DNA of 29,445 nucleotides from JBBSEZ01 sp038239195 (GCA_038239195.1 JBBSEZ010000064.1:1-29445); one strand, 5' to 3'; counted from the first letter of the stretch, positions 1 through 7,173 are shown. Notes: generated by a model from the letters alone, not told the origin. Made by a program: numbers and translations.

Positions 1-762
1 CTCGCCGGGAGCGCGGGGAGCGGTCCCTGGTGCGGCGAGGGGAACGGCGGGGCGGCGAAGTGGGCAAGGGCGCTCGGCCCGCCCTGCGGGGAAAGGCTTG
101 GGCCTTGTGGCTGACTTGAAGGGGCAGAGCCCGCGCCGTGCGGGATCGGCTGCCCGCCGCCCCCCACCGCCCGCTGGGGAGGTTGGGAGGGTGGCTGGCG
201 CACCCTGCGTCGAAGGCCCCACGACTGGCGTGGCCGGCGCCGCCCCACCGCCTCCCTCCCCTCCACCACCCGACCCTCCCCCACTGCCTGGGTCACTGGA
301 TGCCGGAGGTTTGGGTTGGGCGCCGGAGCCGAACAGGTCGGCGAACGGCTCATCCGTGCGCGCGAAGGGCGCCGCCACCAACGGAGAGCCCGGCTCTTCC
401 TCTATGGAAGGAGGCGGGGTGCTGCCCGAAGGCGCGATCTGCGAGACGGGGGCTCCTGTATCGGGGTTGGTGTCTGCTGCGGGAACAATGGCCCAGGGCA
501 CGCCACCGCCCGCGGCCATGGAGAGGTCGAACGGGCTTGCCAAGACCGAGGCTGACCAGGCAACCGGCGCCCGCGGCGGATTAGAAATGCCCGCGGTGGG
601 GCTGGCCAAGGAGGTCGGGCTGGAGCGCTGTTCGAGTTCAACGAGGCACGGAAGGGAGCGGCGCGGCCGATTGACGATGGGCCAACGCTTGCGGGTCGAT
701 TTCCAAGGGAGCCAGCAAGCAACGAAATCATGAACCCAGCGGAGCTGTAGGAACTTGCGCAC
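1..762 (-). CDS. Low-complexity exported/surface protein with planctomycete LE-x-R-x-x-P N-terminus (partial, probably frameshifted)
   Basis: A minus-strand frame is open without any stop from 762 to the left edge (254 codons). The proposed start is a GTG at 762 reading MRKFLQLRW. A basic, aromatic stretch follows, and then LPCLVELEQRSSP at about residues 38-50. This resembles the P-x-x-x-LE-x-R-x-x-P segment that opens many planctomycete exported proteins. Downstream is a Pro/Gly/Ser/Ala-rich region with an acidic patch (DEPFADLFGSG) and a glycine run, which looks like a linker. The C-terminal part lies outside the window. Past a run of six G (plus 160-165) this frame becomes Arg/Pro-rich, while the neighbouring frame continues as a plausible Gln/Ser/Pro/Gly linker. 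A one-base indel is therefore likely. The start is uncertain because the nearest GGAG is about 12 nt upstream. Function is unknown; surface location is inferred from the N-terminal motif only. Confidence 0.6.
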   Translation of the reverse strand, partial: MRKFLQLRWVHDFVACWLPWKSTRKRWPIVNRPRRSLPCLVELEQRSSPTSLASPTAGISNPPRAPVAWSASVLASPFDLSMAAGGGVPWAIVPAADTNPDTGAPVSQIAPSGSTPPPSIEEEPGSPLVAAPFARTDEPFADLFGSGAQPKPPASSDPGSGGGSGGGGEGGGGAAPATPVVGPSTQGAPATLPTSPAGGGGRRAADPARRGLCPFKSATRPKPFPAGRAERPCPLRRPAVPLAAPGTAPRAPGE

Positions 763-1057
763 TATGGATGAGTCTCCGCGGGGTGCAACAGAACAACGTG
801 GTGAGTCGGTGGCTGCGTGCGAGAAGGCGCGGGCAGGCACAGGTAGCGGCGAGCAACAAGCTCTTCGGTCTGCTGGTCGAGCCCCAGAAGGTGGGGTATT
901 GGAATGGCATAGAGAGGGGATGACTGAACGTCAAGGACCGCTGGCAGAAATTAACAACACGTTGGAGGGGTTCTTCCGCAGTCGCCGGGCCAAGGTGCGA
1001 ACAGTTCGCCCCCGATTCACTCGCAACTTTGGCCTGGAACAACTCGCTCCGTCTCCT
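763..1057. other. Intergenic region, no convincing gene
   Basis: This 295-bp gap lies between the aminotransferase stop and the start of the partial exported protein, both on the minus strand. It is less GC-rich than its surroundings. Short frames exist on both strands, but none has a ribosome site or a family motif I recognise. One plus-strand fragment near 955-1000 (NNTLEGFFRSRRAK) faintly recalls the C-terminal part of some transposases. It has no supporting context, so it is at most a remnant. Confidence 0.4.
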
Positions 1058-2308
1058 TCAGACCAGCCGATACTTCGGCTGCGCATCCAGGTATTTCTCC
1101 ACGCGCTCGATGCGCGTGATGGCCTCGGCGAAGAAGGCGACCGCCTCGTTCAAGCGCTCGTCGGGCTCGGCACAGCTAAACCGCAAGAACCCCTGCCCGG
1201 CCGGGCCGAAGCACTCCCCGCCAAGGCAGCCGATGCCGCGCTTCTTGTCGGCGCCCTCCAGCAGATACATCGCCAGCCCGTGCGACTGGATGCCCAGTCG
1301 GCGGCAGATGGCCGACACGTCGGGAAAGACGTAGAAGGTCCCCGCCGGCATCCGCACCTTGACCTCGGGCATCTGCTGGAGGCCGCGCACGAGAAGCTCG
1401 ACCTTGTGGTGGAAGCGCCCCATCGCCTCATCGCGCTCGGCGGCGTCGCCTTCGAGCGCCGCCCGGCCCGCCGCCTGTACCAGGGGCGGGACGCACGACA
1501 GGCTCGTGTTGATCATCTTGGACAGCGACTCCGCCACGCGGGCGTTGGTGACGGCGTAGCCGAGGCGCCAGCCGCTCATGCTGTAAGACTTGCTGAAGGT
1601 GTAGACGGCGATGGTCTGATCGAGCATGCCGGGCTGAGCCAGGGGCGTCTCGTGCTTGCCCTCCCAGACCATGTGACAGTAAGGCTCGTCGCTGAACACG
1701 GCGATGTTTCGCCCGCGCACCAGGTCGGCAATCCCGCGCAGATCGTCGGCCGTCGCTACTCCACCCGTGGGGTTGTGGGGCGAATTCAGGAAGATGGCCT
1801 TGGCGCGCGGCGTGCCTTTGATGAACTTCTCGACGTCGTTCAGGTCGGGCCGGAACTGGTTGTCCTGGCGAAGTGGGCTATAGACGTGGATGGCGCCCCG
1901 GCGCTCCAGGTTGGGGCCGTAGGTGGGGAAATGAGGGGTGAAGAGGAGAACGGCGTCGCCCGGGTCGAGGTAGGCCTCGCAGAAAAACTGCTCGAAGACC
2001 TTGGCGCCTGGAGCCACCACGATGTTCTCGGGGCCGACGGGGACGCCGAATTCCTTGGTGTAGTTGCGCGCCGCTGCCTCGCGGAAGGACGGAACGCCCG
2101 CCGAGGGGCAGTAGTGGAAGGCGCCGGCCGCGATGGCGTCGAGCCCGGCCGCGATAGCGCTGCGGGTACTCGGAAAGGGGCTGTCGCCGATCTGGAGCCC
2201 GATGACGTCCTTGCCCGCGGCCTGGAGGCGCTGGGCCACCGCGAGGACGTCGAACGCAGTCTCGGCCGACAGGCCGCGCGCGAACGAACTGAGAGTTACC
2301 ATGGGCAT
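1058..2308 (-). CDS. Class I/II PLP-dependent aminotransferase
   Basis: A fold-type I pyridoxal-phosphate aminotransferase of the aspartate/aromatic aminotransferase family, cytoplasmic, about 416 residues, which is normal for the family. Counting from the ATG at 2302, the visible motifs are NSPHNPTGG (residues 173-181, cofactor-binding Asn), SDEPY (204-208, Asp that contacts the pyridine nitrogen) and the Schiff-base lysine in SFSKSYSMSGWRLGY (K238, followed by Arg246). A C-terminal FLRFSCA supplies the usual substrate-carboxylate Arg. The amino-acid substrate cannot be read from sequence. The frame extends further upstream, but only through the repeat array, so the start is taken at one of the two in-frame ATGs at 2308 and 2302. 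Neither has a recognisable Shine-Dalgarno, and the repeat hairpin abuts the start. The gene lies downstream of, and co-oriented with, an uncharacterised gene. Confidence 0.93.
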   Translation of the reverse strand: MPMVTLSSFARGLSAETAFDVLAVAQRLQAAGKDVIGLQIGDSPFPSTRSAIAAGLDAIAAGAFHYCPSAGVPSFREAAARNYTKEFGVPVGPENIVVAPGAKVFEQFFCEAYLDPGDAVLLFTPHFPTYGPNLERRGAIHVYSPLRQDNQFRPDLNDVEKFIKGTPRAKAIFLNSPHNPTGGVATADDLRGIADLVRGRNIAVFSDEPYCHMVWEGKHETPLAQPGMLDQTIAVYTFSKSYSMSGWRLGYAVTNARVAESLSKMINTSLSCVPPLVQAAGRAALEGDAAERDEAMGRFHHKVELLVRGLQQMPEVKVRMPAGTFYVFPDVSAICRRLGIQSHGLAMYLLEGADKKRGIGCLGGECFGPAGQGFLRFSCAEPDERLNEAVAFFAEAITRIERVEKYLDAQPKYRLV

Positions 2309-2423
2309 GACAAGGTGAGGGGGTGACAAGGTGACAGGGTGACAAGGTGAGAGCACGGACAACCCGGCGGGGCGCGAGGCTTTCTTGTCACCTTGTCACC
2401 CGCTCACCTTGTCACCTTGTCAC
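2308..2423. repeat. Opposed arrays of 8-bp repeats forming a long hairpin
   Basis: The left arm (2308-2354) carries GTGACAAG-type octamers: one at 2309-2316 with its G missing, then consecutive units at 2323, 2331, 2339 and 2347. The right arm (2384-2423) carries the reverse complement CTTGTCAC at 2384, 2392, 2408 and 2416, with a degenerate unit at 2400. The arms are separated by about 30 bp and could pair over roughly 40 bp. The structure begins 6 nt after the stop of the upstream gene and runs into the start codon of the aminotransferase, so it occupies the whole spacer, including the position a ribosome site would take. Confidence 0.9.
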
Positions 2424-2429
2424 CCGCAG

Positions 2430-3176
2430 TTACTGCTTCGCGGCAATCGTCTGGGCCAGCGGCCGGACGATGGCGGGGATGATGTGCGAGTCCACCAGGT
2501 CCTGGCAGATGCGCCGCTGGTTGCGGTAGGACTCGACGAAGTCCTTGTAGGGCTGCTTGCCCCAGTACTGGCGGACAGTGAAGTAGACGCTGATCGGCGC
2601 CTCGGGGAACTGGCCGGTGCGGATCTGGTAGGCGTTGGTGCGCGTCTCGATGCTGAGCCGGCACTGGAGGCGGCAGGCCTCGTCGAGGGCCAGCATCAGC
2701 GAGGGCTCGTAGTTGATGACGCGCGAGTTGGGCATTTGCAGCAAGCTTTCGAGCGTGGTGTTCAGGCCCAGCGCCTCGGCGACCACTTCGTCGTGGTTGC
2801 CGCTATACGTGAAGTCGAAGGCGAACAATACGTCGAGCGCCTCGCAGTCGAGCGGATTGAAGTCGAGGTGGTAGGGGGCTACCTCCAGGACGTGCTCGTG
2901 CAACGCGTCGGCGCCCTCCAGTTCGGGTGGGTTGACGTATCCGGAGCAGAGGCGACGCGATTCGAGGGTGACCCAGCGGTAACTGCCCTGCTCGCGATCT
3001 TCCTCGAGAACGAACTCGCCGCTCTCCCGAACGTCGAAGTCACTCATCTGCGGATACGTCTTCCTCAGGCCGTCAAAGAAGTGCAGGACGGTCTCCCGGC
3101 CGGAAGGGAGGTCCATCTTCGTGGTGAGATAGACGTAGACCCCGAAGTCGTCGCACAGGGAATTATAGGGATTCAT
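2430..3176 (-). CDS. Uncharacterised protein, 248 aa
   Basis: I do not recognise a family. The protein has no signal peptide and no membrane segment, and is acidic and aromatic-rich, suggesting a folded cytoplasmic protein. It begins MNPYNSLCDDFGVYVYL and ends in a helix-rich stretch (RRICQDLVDSHIIPAIV). The start at 3176 is well supported: GAGGAACGG lies just upstream of the ATG. Codon use matches neighbouring genes, and the matching plus-strand frame is a shadow. It is followed after 6 nt by the repeat hairpin and then the aminotransferase on the same strand, so the two may share a transcript. A weak sigma70-like pair (minus strand, -35 at 3340-3345, -10 at 3317-3322, 17-bp spacer) lies about 140 nt upstream. 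Confidence 0.8.
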   Translation of the reverse strand: MNPYNSLCDDFGVYVYLTTKMDLPSGRETVLHFFDGLRKTYPQMSDFDVRESGEFVLEEDREQGSYRWVTLESRRLCSGYVNPPELEGADALHEHVLEVAPYHLDFNPLDCEALDVLFAFDFTYSGNHDEVVAEALGLNTTLESLLQMPNSRVINYEPSLMLALDEACRLQCRLSIETRTNAYQIRTGQFPEAPISVYFTVRQYWGKQPYKDFVESYRNQRRICQDLVDSHIIPAIVRPLAQTIAAKQ

Positions 3177-3449
3177 CTTCCGTTCCTCAGGTCGGCATGG
3201 GTCGCGAACCGACGGCCGTCACCGCCCCCCTCGAGAAAACGCCGCGCCAGGGCCGACCCTCCTCCCGGCAAGCGAGGAGAGTTGAGTAGATGCCGTGGAC
3301 GGCGCTTTCCATCCTCATTGTTCGGTTTTTTAGAACCGGATGCAAGGGCTGGGGCAAGATTTCTCCCCCCTGGGTGGCGCGTGGCCTGCTACGAACAACC
3401 AGGACGGCGCCGTTGGCCTTCCTCGCCCGTCGCTGGCGGCGCGGTCTGG
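3177..3449. other. Intergenic region with possible weak promoter
   Basis: This gap between two minus-strand genes contains no credible coding region. It holds a short AT-rich palindromic patch (CGGTT...AACCG around 3323-3337). On the minus strand that patch forms the spacer between TTGCAT and AACAAT hexamers 17 bp apart, a poor but possible promoter for the gene starting at 3176. Nothing else was seen. Confidence 0.35.
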
Positions 3450-3501
3450 AAAAAAACCTCGGTGACGCCTCTTTGCGGAGCAGAGAAGCGCGACCGAGGT
3501 T
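3450..3501 (-). terminator. Rho-independent terminator
   Basis: On the minus strand AACCTCGGT (plus 3493-3501) pairs with ACCGAGGTT (plus 3455-3463). There are additional inner pairs, and a run of T follows immediately. It lies about 40 nt after the stop of the 90-aa gene and is the natural terminator for it. Confidence 0.8.
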
Positions 3502-3539
3502 CGGGGTCTGGGAGGGGAGAGCTCTTCCCGGGGCGGAGA

Positions 3540-3812
3540 TCAGGCGCTGCGCGCCAGCTTGGCCTTTACCGGGACGGTGAGGTTGGTCTGGTGGAGCCAA
3601 CGACCGGCGTCGGAGGCCCCGTGCCAGCGCTGCAACGAGATGGAGCGGACGTGGTCGCGCTCCTCGTCGTCGAGGACCTCGAAGTAGGCCTGGGCGAAGT
3701 TGGCGCGGACCTGGGTGGACGAGCGGCCGAGGTAGAGCAGGCGGTCGGTGCGGTCGTCGAACACGGCAACGGCGCGCCAACCCTGGGGCTTCGCTTCGGT
3801 TTGGTAGAACAT
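3540..3812 (-). CDS. Small uncharacterised protein, 90 aa
   Basis: A short protein with no recognised family. It starts MFYQTEAKPQGWRAVAVFDD and contains a compact alpha/beta-looking core with an acidic helix (EVLDDEERDHV) and a basic C-terminus. An in-frame ATG exists seven codons upstream (3833). However, an AAGGAGGGT ribosome site overlaps those codons and is correctly spaced for the ATG at 3812, so I take 3812. It is a single-gene unit with its own terminator at 3450-3501. No signal peptide or membrane segment. Conservation elsewhere cannot be judged from here. Confidence 0.78.
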   Translation of the reverse strand: MFYQTEAKPQGWRAVAVFDDRTDRLLYLGRSSTQVRANFAQAYFEVLDDEERDHVRSISLQRWHGASDAGRWLHQTNLTVPVKAKLARSA

Positions 3813-3956
3813 GTCGTGACCCTCCTTGGTCATGAACGAGACAGTTGCCAGAGCCTAAGGTGACTTGATGGGGCCCGGAAGTCAAGGCCAAGTTGGGCGG
3901 CGGAGGGGGACTGCGGGCCTGGCCCCAAGGAATGCGGGGAGGCTCGCGCAACGAAG

Positions 3957-3981
3957 CGGCCCGGGCAGCAAGCCCGGGCCG
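3957..3981 (-). terminator. Terminator-like GC hairpin after the RRM gene
   Basis: CGGCCCGGGC (3957-3966) and GCCCGGGCCG (3972-3981) form a perfect 10-bp stem with a 5-nt loop, about 20 nt past the stop of the RRM gene. The T content after the stem is low, so it may act as a 3' stabiliser rather than a classical terminator. Confidence 0.6.
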
Positions 3982-4002
3982 CGGGGCCCTGTCGCACGGG
4001 AC

Positions 4003-4401
4003 TCAGTAGTTGCCGTGGCCCCCACCGCCGCCCCCGTTGCCACCGCCACCGCCGTAGCCGCCTGAGCGGCTGCTCCCTCCCCCGTACCCGCTGCGGCTAC
4101 CCCCGCCGCTGCTGCCGTAGCTCCGGCCGCCGCCCCCGCCCCCGCCGCGGTCTTCGCGAGGACGGGCCTCGTTGACCGTCAGGGGCCGGCCGCGGAACGG
4201 ATGGCCGTTGAGCTCGTCGATGGCCTTCTGGGCCTCCGCGTCGTTGTCCATCTCCACGAAGCCGAAGCCCCGGGAGCGACCGGTTTCTCGGTCGGTGATG
4301 ACCTGCGCCCGGGCCACCGCGCCATGCGGCTGGAAGAGGGCCAGCAGGTCGTCGGCCGTGGTGTCCCACGTGAGGTTGCCGACGTAGATGTTCTTCGCCA
4401 T
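4003..4401 (-). CDS. Glycine-rich RRM RNA-binding protein
   Basis: A 132-aa protein with a single RNA recognition motif (residues about 3-80) followed by a 50-residue Gly/Ser/Arg/Tyr-rich tail. RNP2 is IYVGNL (5-10) and RNP1 is RGFGFVEM (44-51), both with the RNA-stacking aromatics intact. The architecture matches the small bacterial RRM proteins best known from cyanobacteria, where several are cold-induced, and is common in planctomycetes. The start ATG at 4401 has a GGAAAGG ribosome site 7 nt upstream. The gene is monocistronic, with a terminator hairpin downstream and a leader of about 600 nt behind a strong promoter at 5012-5041, which suggests post-transcriptional control. Its RNA targets are unknown. 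Confidence 0.95.
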   Translation of the reverse strand: MAKNIYVGNLTWDTTADDLLALFQPHGAVARAQVITDRETGRSRGFGFVEMDNDAEAQKAIDELNGHPFRGRPLTVNEARPREDRGGGGGGGRSYGSSGGGSRSGYGGGSSRSGGYGGGGGNGGGGGGHGNY

Positions 4402-5011
4402 CGCAGAACCTTTCCGTGCCAGGCCCGATAGGGGCCCATCGACCGCCCAGAAGGGCCGGGACGAGCTCGTTCTCGCCCTGTTCTCCGCCGAACCGAACGG
4501 CGGAGACTGTTCGCCCGTGAGCGGGGCACTCAGCAAGAAACTCGTTCCTCTCTCGCCACGAATCGGCCCCGGCGCGCCAGCCCGAAGCCCCCCCGTGTTG
4601 TCGGGGCCCTCCGGGCTGGAAGGGACGAGCGCGTCCACGCATCGCCTTGCCGGCCCGGCGGCCGACCTGCTTTCTGTTCCGTGAGATCGTGCGGAGTGAG
4701 CGCCCCCCTTATGCCAGGCGGTGCCGAGACACACGAACGCGCACGAACATCCCTGCGCCTTCGCCGGAGCGGCCAACAGGCTGGAAATTGGCCCTCGCCT
4801 GGTCTGGCCCTCCTGCTCGTGTTCTTTCGGAAGGGGCTGCTCGCAAAAGGGTGCTCACCGCGAAAAATGCAGAGGAGGAGGGGATCGTCCACGTAGTTTC
4901 CCGTCGCGCGATCAGACGCGGGGCGGGGGCGTGAGGTTCGCGCATGGGGCACATCGAGTTACGGCCGGCTGTAAATTTGCTCATCTGAAGGGGCCTTGTC
5001 ATCCAACGACA
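4402..5011 (-). other. Long structured 5' leader of the RRM gene (inferred)
   Basis: No convincing protein gene lies in these roughly 600 bp. On the minus strand the region runs from the -10 box at 5012-5017 to the RRM start. It contains a perfect hairpin, TCTCCGCCG/CGGCGGAGA (4482-4506, 7-nt loop), about 80 nt before the start codon, plus other GC-rich self-complementary patches. A 91-codon frame starting near 4990 follows the promoter closely but has no ribosome site and an Arg/Ala/Pro-rich composition. I read the region as untranslated leader, or possibly a separate small RNA. Confidence 0.4.
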
Positions 5012-5041
5012 ATTATATAGCAAGCTCAAGAAGCGTGTAAA
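5012..5041 (-). promoter_or_regulatory. Strong sigma70-like promoter, minus strand
   Basis: Minus-strand TTTACA (plus 5036-5041) and a perfect TATAAT (plus 5012-5017) are separated by 18 bp. This is one of the most AT-rich spots in the window. It points toward the RRM gene 600 nt away; no nearer minus-strand gene is seen. The aldolase gene starts only 33 bp away on the other strand. Confidence 0.65.
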
Positions 5042-5073
5042 GATCTTTTCCGCGCTCGGCCAGGGGAAGGGGG

Positions 5074-5853
5074 ATGGGCGCACACCTGAAATCGCTCCTC
5101 GATGGCGGCAACCTCATCCGCGTCTTCGCGCTGGGGCAGATGTGCAGCCCCAAACTGGTCGAGATCGTCGCCTGGTCGGGCGGGTTCGATGCCGTGTGGC
5201 TGGACCAGGAACATGCCGGGCTCACCATCGGTCAGATCGAGGAGGCCGCCCGCGCCGCGCGCGGGTGTGGCATCGACAGCTTCGTCAGGATGCCCGCCAC
5301 CGACTACGCCAGCGTGATGCGCCCCCTCGAGGCCGGCGCAGGCGGGGTGATGGCGTCGATGGTGCGCACCGTCAAGGAAGTCGAGGACCTGCTGACCTGG
5401 GCCAAGTTCCATCCCCGCGGGCTGCGCGGCATCAACGGGACCGGGGTGGACGGTCGCTATGGGAGCTATGGCGGAGCGGATTACTTCGCGAAGAGCAACG
5501 CCGAGACGGTGGTCGGCGTGCAGATCGAGCACGCCGACGCGGTCGAGGTGGTGGAGCGGATCGCGGCGGTGCCCGACGTCGATTTTCTCTTCGTCGGGCC
5601 GGCCGACCTGAGCCAGTCGCTCGGCGTCCCCGGGCAGTGGGAACACCCTCACTTATGGAGCGCCATCGAGCGCGTTGCTCGAACCGCTCAGGAAGCCAAG
5701 GTGCCGTGGGCCATCCTGCCGATGAGCCCGGCGCATGCAAAGCGCGCCGTCGAGATGGGGTGCCGGATGCTGTCGCTGGGCATTGATGCATGGGCGTTCC
5801 AGCGGGGAGTGCGGGCGTTCAAGGAGGAGTATGGGGAGGTGTTCGAGCGGTGA
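5074..5853 (+). CDS. HpcH/HpaI-family aldolase
   Basis: A class II (metal-dependent) aldolase of the HpcH/HpaI family, 259 aa, normal length. These enzymes cleave 2-keto-3-deoxy acids or 4-hydroxy-2-oxo acids to pyruvate (or an oxo-acid) plus an aldehyde. Visible motifs: DQEHAGL with the catalytic His (H47), FVRMP with the pyruvate-binding Arg (R72), VQIEHADAV with metal ligand E152, and GPADLSQSLG with metal ligand D178. The exact substrate (rhamnonate, glucarate or hydroxyphenylacetate type) cannot be decided. The ATG at 5074 follows a purine-rich AGGGGAAGGGGG. The last 35 bp overlap the 3' end of the convergent nucleoside phosphorylase. No sugar-acid catabolic genes are adjacent. Confidence 0.93.
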   Translation: MGAHLKSLLDGGNLIRVFALGQMCSPKLVEIVAWSGGFDAVWLDQEHAGLTIGQIEEAARAARGCGIDSFVRMPATDYASVMRPLEAGAGGVMASMVRTVKEVEDLLTWAKFHPRGLRGINGTGVDGRYGSYGGADYFAKSNAETVVGVQIEHADAVEVVERIAAVPDVDFLFVGPADLSQSLGVPGQWEHPHLWSAIERVARTAQEAKVPWAILPMSPAHAKRAVEMGCRMLSLGIDAWAFQRGVRAFKEEYGEVFER

Positions 5854-6685
5854 CGGGGGTGCTCTTTGACGTCGCAAGCCCGTCTCGGTCAGGCAATCGC
5901 CCCACCATCCGCTCCAGCAACTCCCCCAGCCGGTCGCTCTGCGCCGCCCCCACCGCCAGCACCTCCTCGTGGTTGAGCGCCTGCCCGCCAAGCCCCGCCG
6001 CGCGATTGGTGATGCAGGAAATCGCCGCGCACGCCAAACCTGCTGCCGCACCTGCCTCCACCTCGCGCGCCGTGGACATCCCCACTGCGTCCGCCCCCCA
6101 GGCTCGCAGCGCCCGAACCTCGGCGGGCGTCTCGTAGCAAGGGCCCGTCACCGCGCCGTACAGGCCTTCCGACAACGCAAAGCCGAGGTCGTGAGCCACC
6201 CTGCTCACCAGTTCGATCAGTGCGCCCGAATAGGACGACGGGCGGAGGGGCCCCAGGCCTCCCGGGCCGGGCTGGCGCCACCAGTTCGGCCGAGCCCATC
6301 CCAGATGGTCGCGAATCGCCATGAGCGATCCCGGCCTGAGATCGTCGCGAATCCCGCCGGCGGCATTGGTGAGCAGGGCGAACTTCGCCCCGAGCTCGGC
6401 GGCGAGCAGGATGGGCCGAACCACCACCTCCCACGGGTGCCCCTCGTAGAAGTGCAAGCGACCCTCGAAAAGCAAGACGCGCCGGCCGGCCAGGTCGCCG
6501 AGCGTCAGACGTCCTTTGTGTCCGCGAATGGAAGAGTCGGGCAGCCCCGGCACCGCCGCGAAAGGGATCGTGAAGATCGGCGCAACGCGCCGCGCCACGG
6601 GCCCCAACCCGGAACCGAGCACCAGCACGACGAGGGGCGGCACGTCGCGACACGCTTCGGCGAGGGCGGCGAACGGCGCGCTCAC
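5819..6685 (-). CDS. punA: Purine nucleoside phosphorylase (trimeric type)
   Basis: Phosphorolysis of purine nucleosides to free base and ribose-1-phosphate, in purine salvage. 288 aa, the length of the trimeric PNP family. Motifs: phosphate loop LGSGLG (residues 23-28), RGHKG (54-58), LTNAAGGI (105-112), GPCYETPAE (181-189, with the purine-ring Glu and Tyr), VGMST (201-205) and CITNRAAGL (224-232, purine-binding Asn227). The start is GTG at 6685: GGGAGG lies 7-8 nt upstream, and the GTG overlaps the stop of the upstream HEAT gene as GTGA, so the two are translationally coupled. An upstream extension of the frame is not used. The C-terminus is a Thr/Pro-rich tail overlapping the aldolase gene on the other strand by 35 bp. 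A methylthioadenosine phosphorylase is the main alternative; the YETPAE and VGMST motifs favour PNP. Confidence 0.92.
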   Translation of the reverse strand: MSAPFAALAEACRDVPPLVVLVLGSGLGPVARRVAPIFTIPFAAVPGLPDSSIRGHKGRLTLGDLAGRRVLLFEGRLHFYEGHPWEVVVRPILLAAELGAKFALLTNAAGGIRDDLRPGSLMAIRDHLGWARPNWWRQPGPGGLGPLRPSSYSGALIELVSRVAHDLGFALSEGLYGAVTGPCYETPAEVRALRAWGADAVGMSTAREVEAGAAAGLACAAISCITNRAAGLGGQALNHEEVLAVGAAQSDRLGELLERMVGRLPDRDGLATSKSTPVTARTPPHTPP

Positions 6686-7173
6686 GTTCCGCCTCCCTTC
6701 GGTGGCCGAACCTTGCGCAGCGCCGAGCTTGCCGCCTTTTGCACCAACGAATCGGGATCGGCTCGCAGCGCCTCCAACTCGGGCAACGCCGCGGCAGCGG
6801 GCGGCCCAATGTCCCCAAGGGCAAGGGCGGCCTGGCGGCGCACCTGCCATTCGGGGTCGTGCAAGAGGCGCAACAACTCGGGCAGCGCCACCTCTGCCTC
6901 GGGGCCAATCTTCCCCAGGGCCAGGGCCACCTGTTGGCGAACGACCGGGTCGGGGCTGGCGGTCAGCTCGCGCAGTCGGGGCAAGGCGGGCGCCGCCGCC
7001 GGGCCATGCTCGGCCAGGCCCAATGCCCCCTGCGCCTGGACGCGCGGAGTGGGGTCGCTCAGCATCCGCTCGAGCTGGGCGACGGTCTTGCCTTCGTGGG
7101 GCAGCGAGCGACCTCGACAGCCCGGGCCGAGGACGAGCAGGCTCAGCGCAACACTTCGCGAGAACTTTTTCAT
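6682..7173 (-). CDS. Exported HEAT-repeat protein
   Basis: 163 aa. The N-terminus MKKFSRSVALSLLVLGPGC is a signal peptide with a possible but imperfect lipobox (GPGC). The rest is about three to four HEAT/PBS-lyase-type helical repeats, recognisable as VRRQAALALGDIGP and the related VRQQVALALGKIGP. Such repeats are protein-protein interaction scaffolds; no catalytic domain is present. The ATG at 7173 has a GGAG about 12 nt upstream. Its TGA overlaps the GTG of the PNP gene, a tight coupling between an exported scaffold and a cytoplasmic enzyme with no obvious functional link. It is divergent from the DUF1559 gene, 110 bp away. Confidence 0.85.
   Translation of the reverse strand: MKKFSRSVALSLLVLGPGCRGRSLPHEGKTVAQLERMLSDPTPRVQAQGALGLAEHGPAAAPALPRLRELTASPDPVVRQQVALALGKIGPEAEVALPELLRLLHDPEWQVRRQAALALGDIGPPAAAALPELEALRADPDSLVQKAASSALRKVRPPKGGGT

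Noticed and set aside
98..733. Long plus-strand open frames at the left end, including one of 211 codons
   Set aside because: They are Pro/Gly/Arg-rich and antisense to the minus-strand frame with the LE-x-R-x-x-P motif; they show no ribosome site or family signal.
700..1057. Possible transposase or group II intron remnant
   Set aside because: Only a vague NNTLEGFF resemblance; no terminal inverted repeats, no reverse transcriptase or DDE motifs, no intron domain V.
755..2326. A 523-codon plus-strand open frame
   Set aside because: It is mostly antisense to the aminotransferase, whose motifs are unambiguous; high-GC genes commonly leave such shadows.
2308..2423. CRISPR array interpretation of the short repeats
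   Set aside because: Units are 8 bp, directly adjacent and in mirror orientation, with no spacers.
3187..3951. Minus-strand 254-codon frame spanning the 90-aa gene and its terminator
   Set aside because: It covers a terminator and a better-supported small gene in another frame; composition is Arg/Pro-rich.
4003..4776. N-terminally extended version of the RRM protein
   Set aside because: The extension has no domain and a random-like composition; the ATG at 4401 has a good ribosome site and begins exactly at the RRM.
5001..5030. Plus-strand promoter for the aldolase from TTGTCA and TATATA
   Set aside because: Spacing between the hexamers is far below 16-18 bp; the minus-strand reading fits much better.
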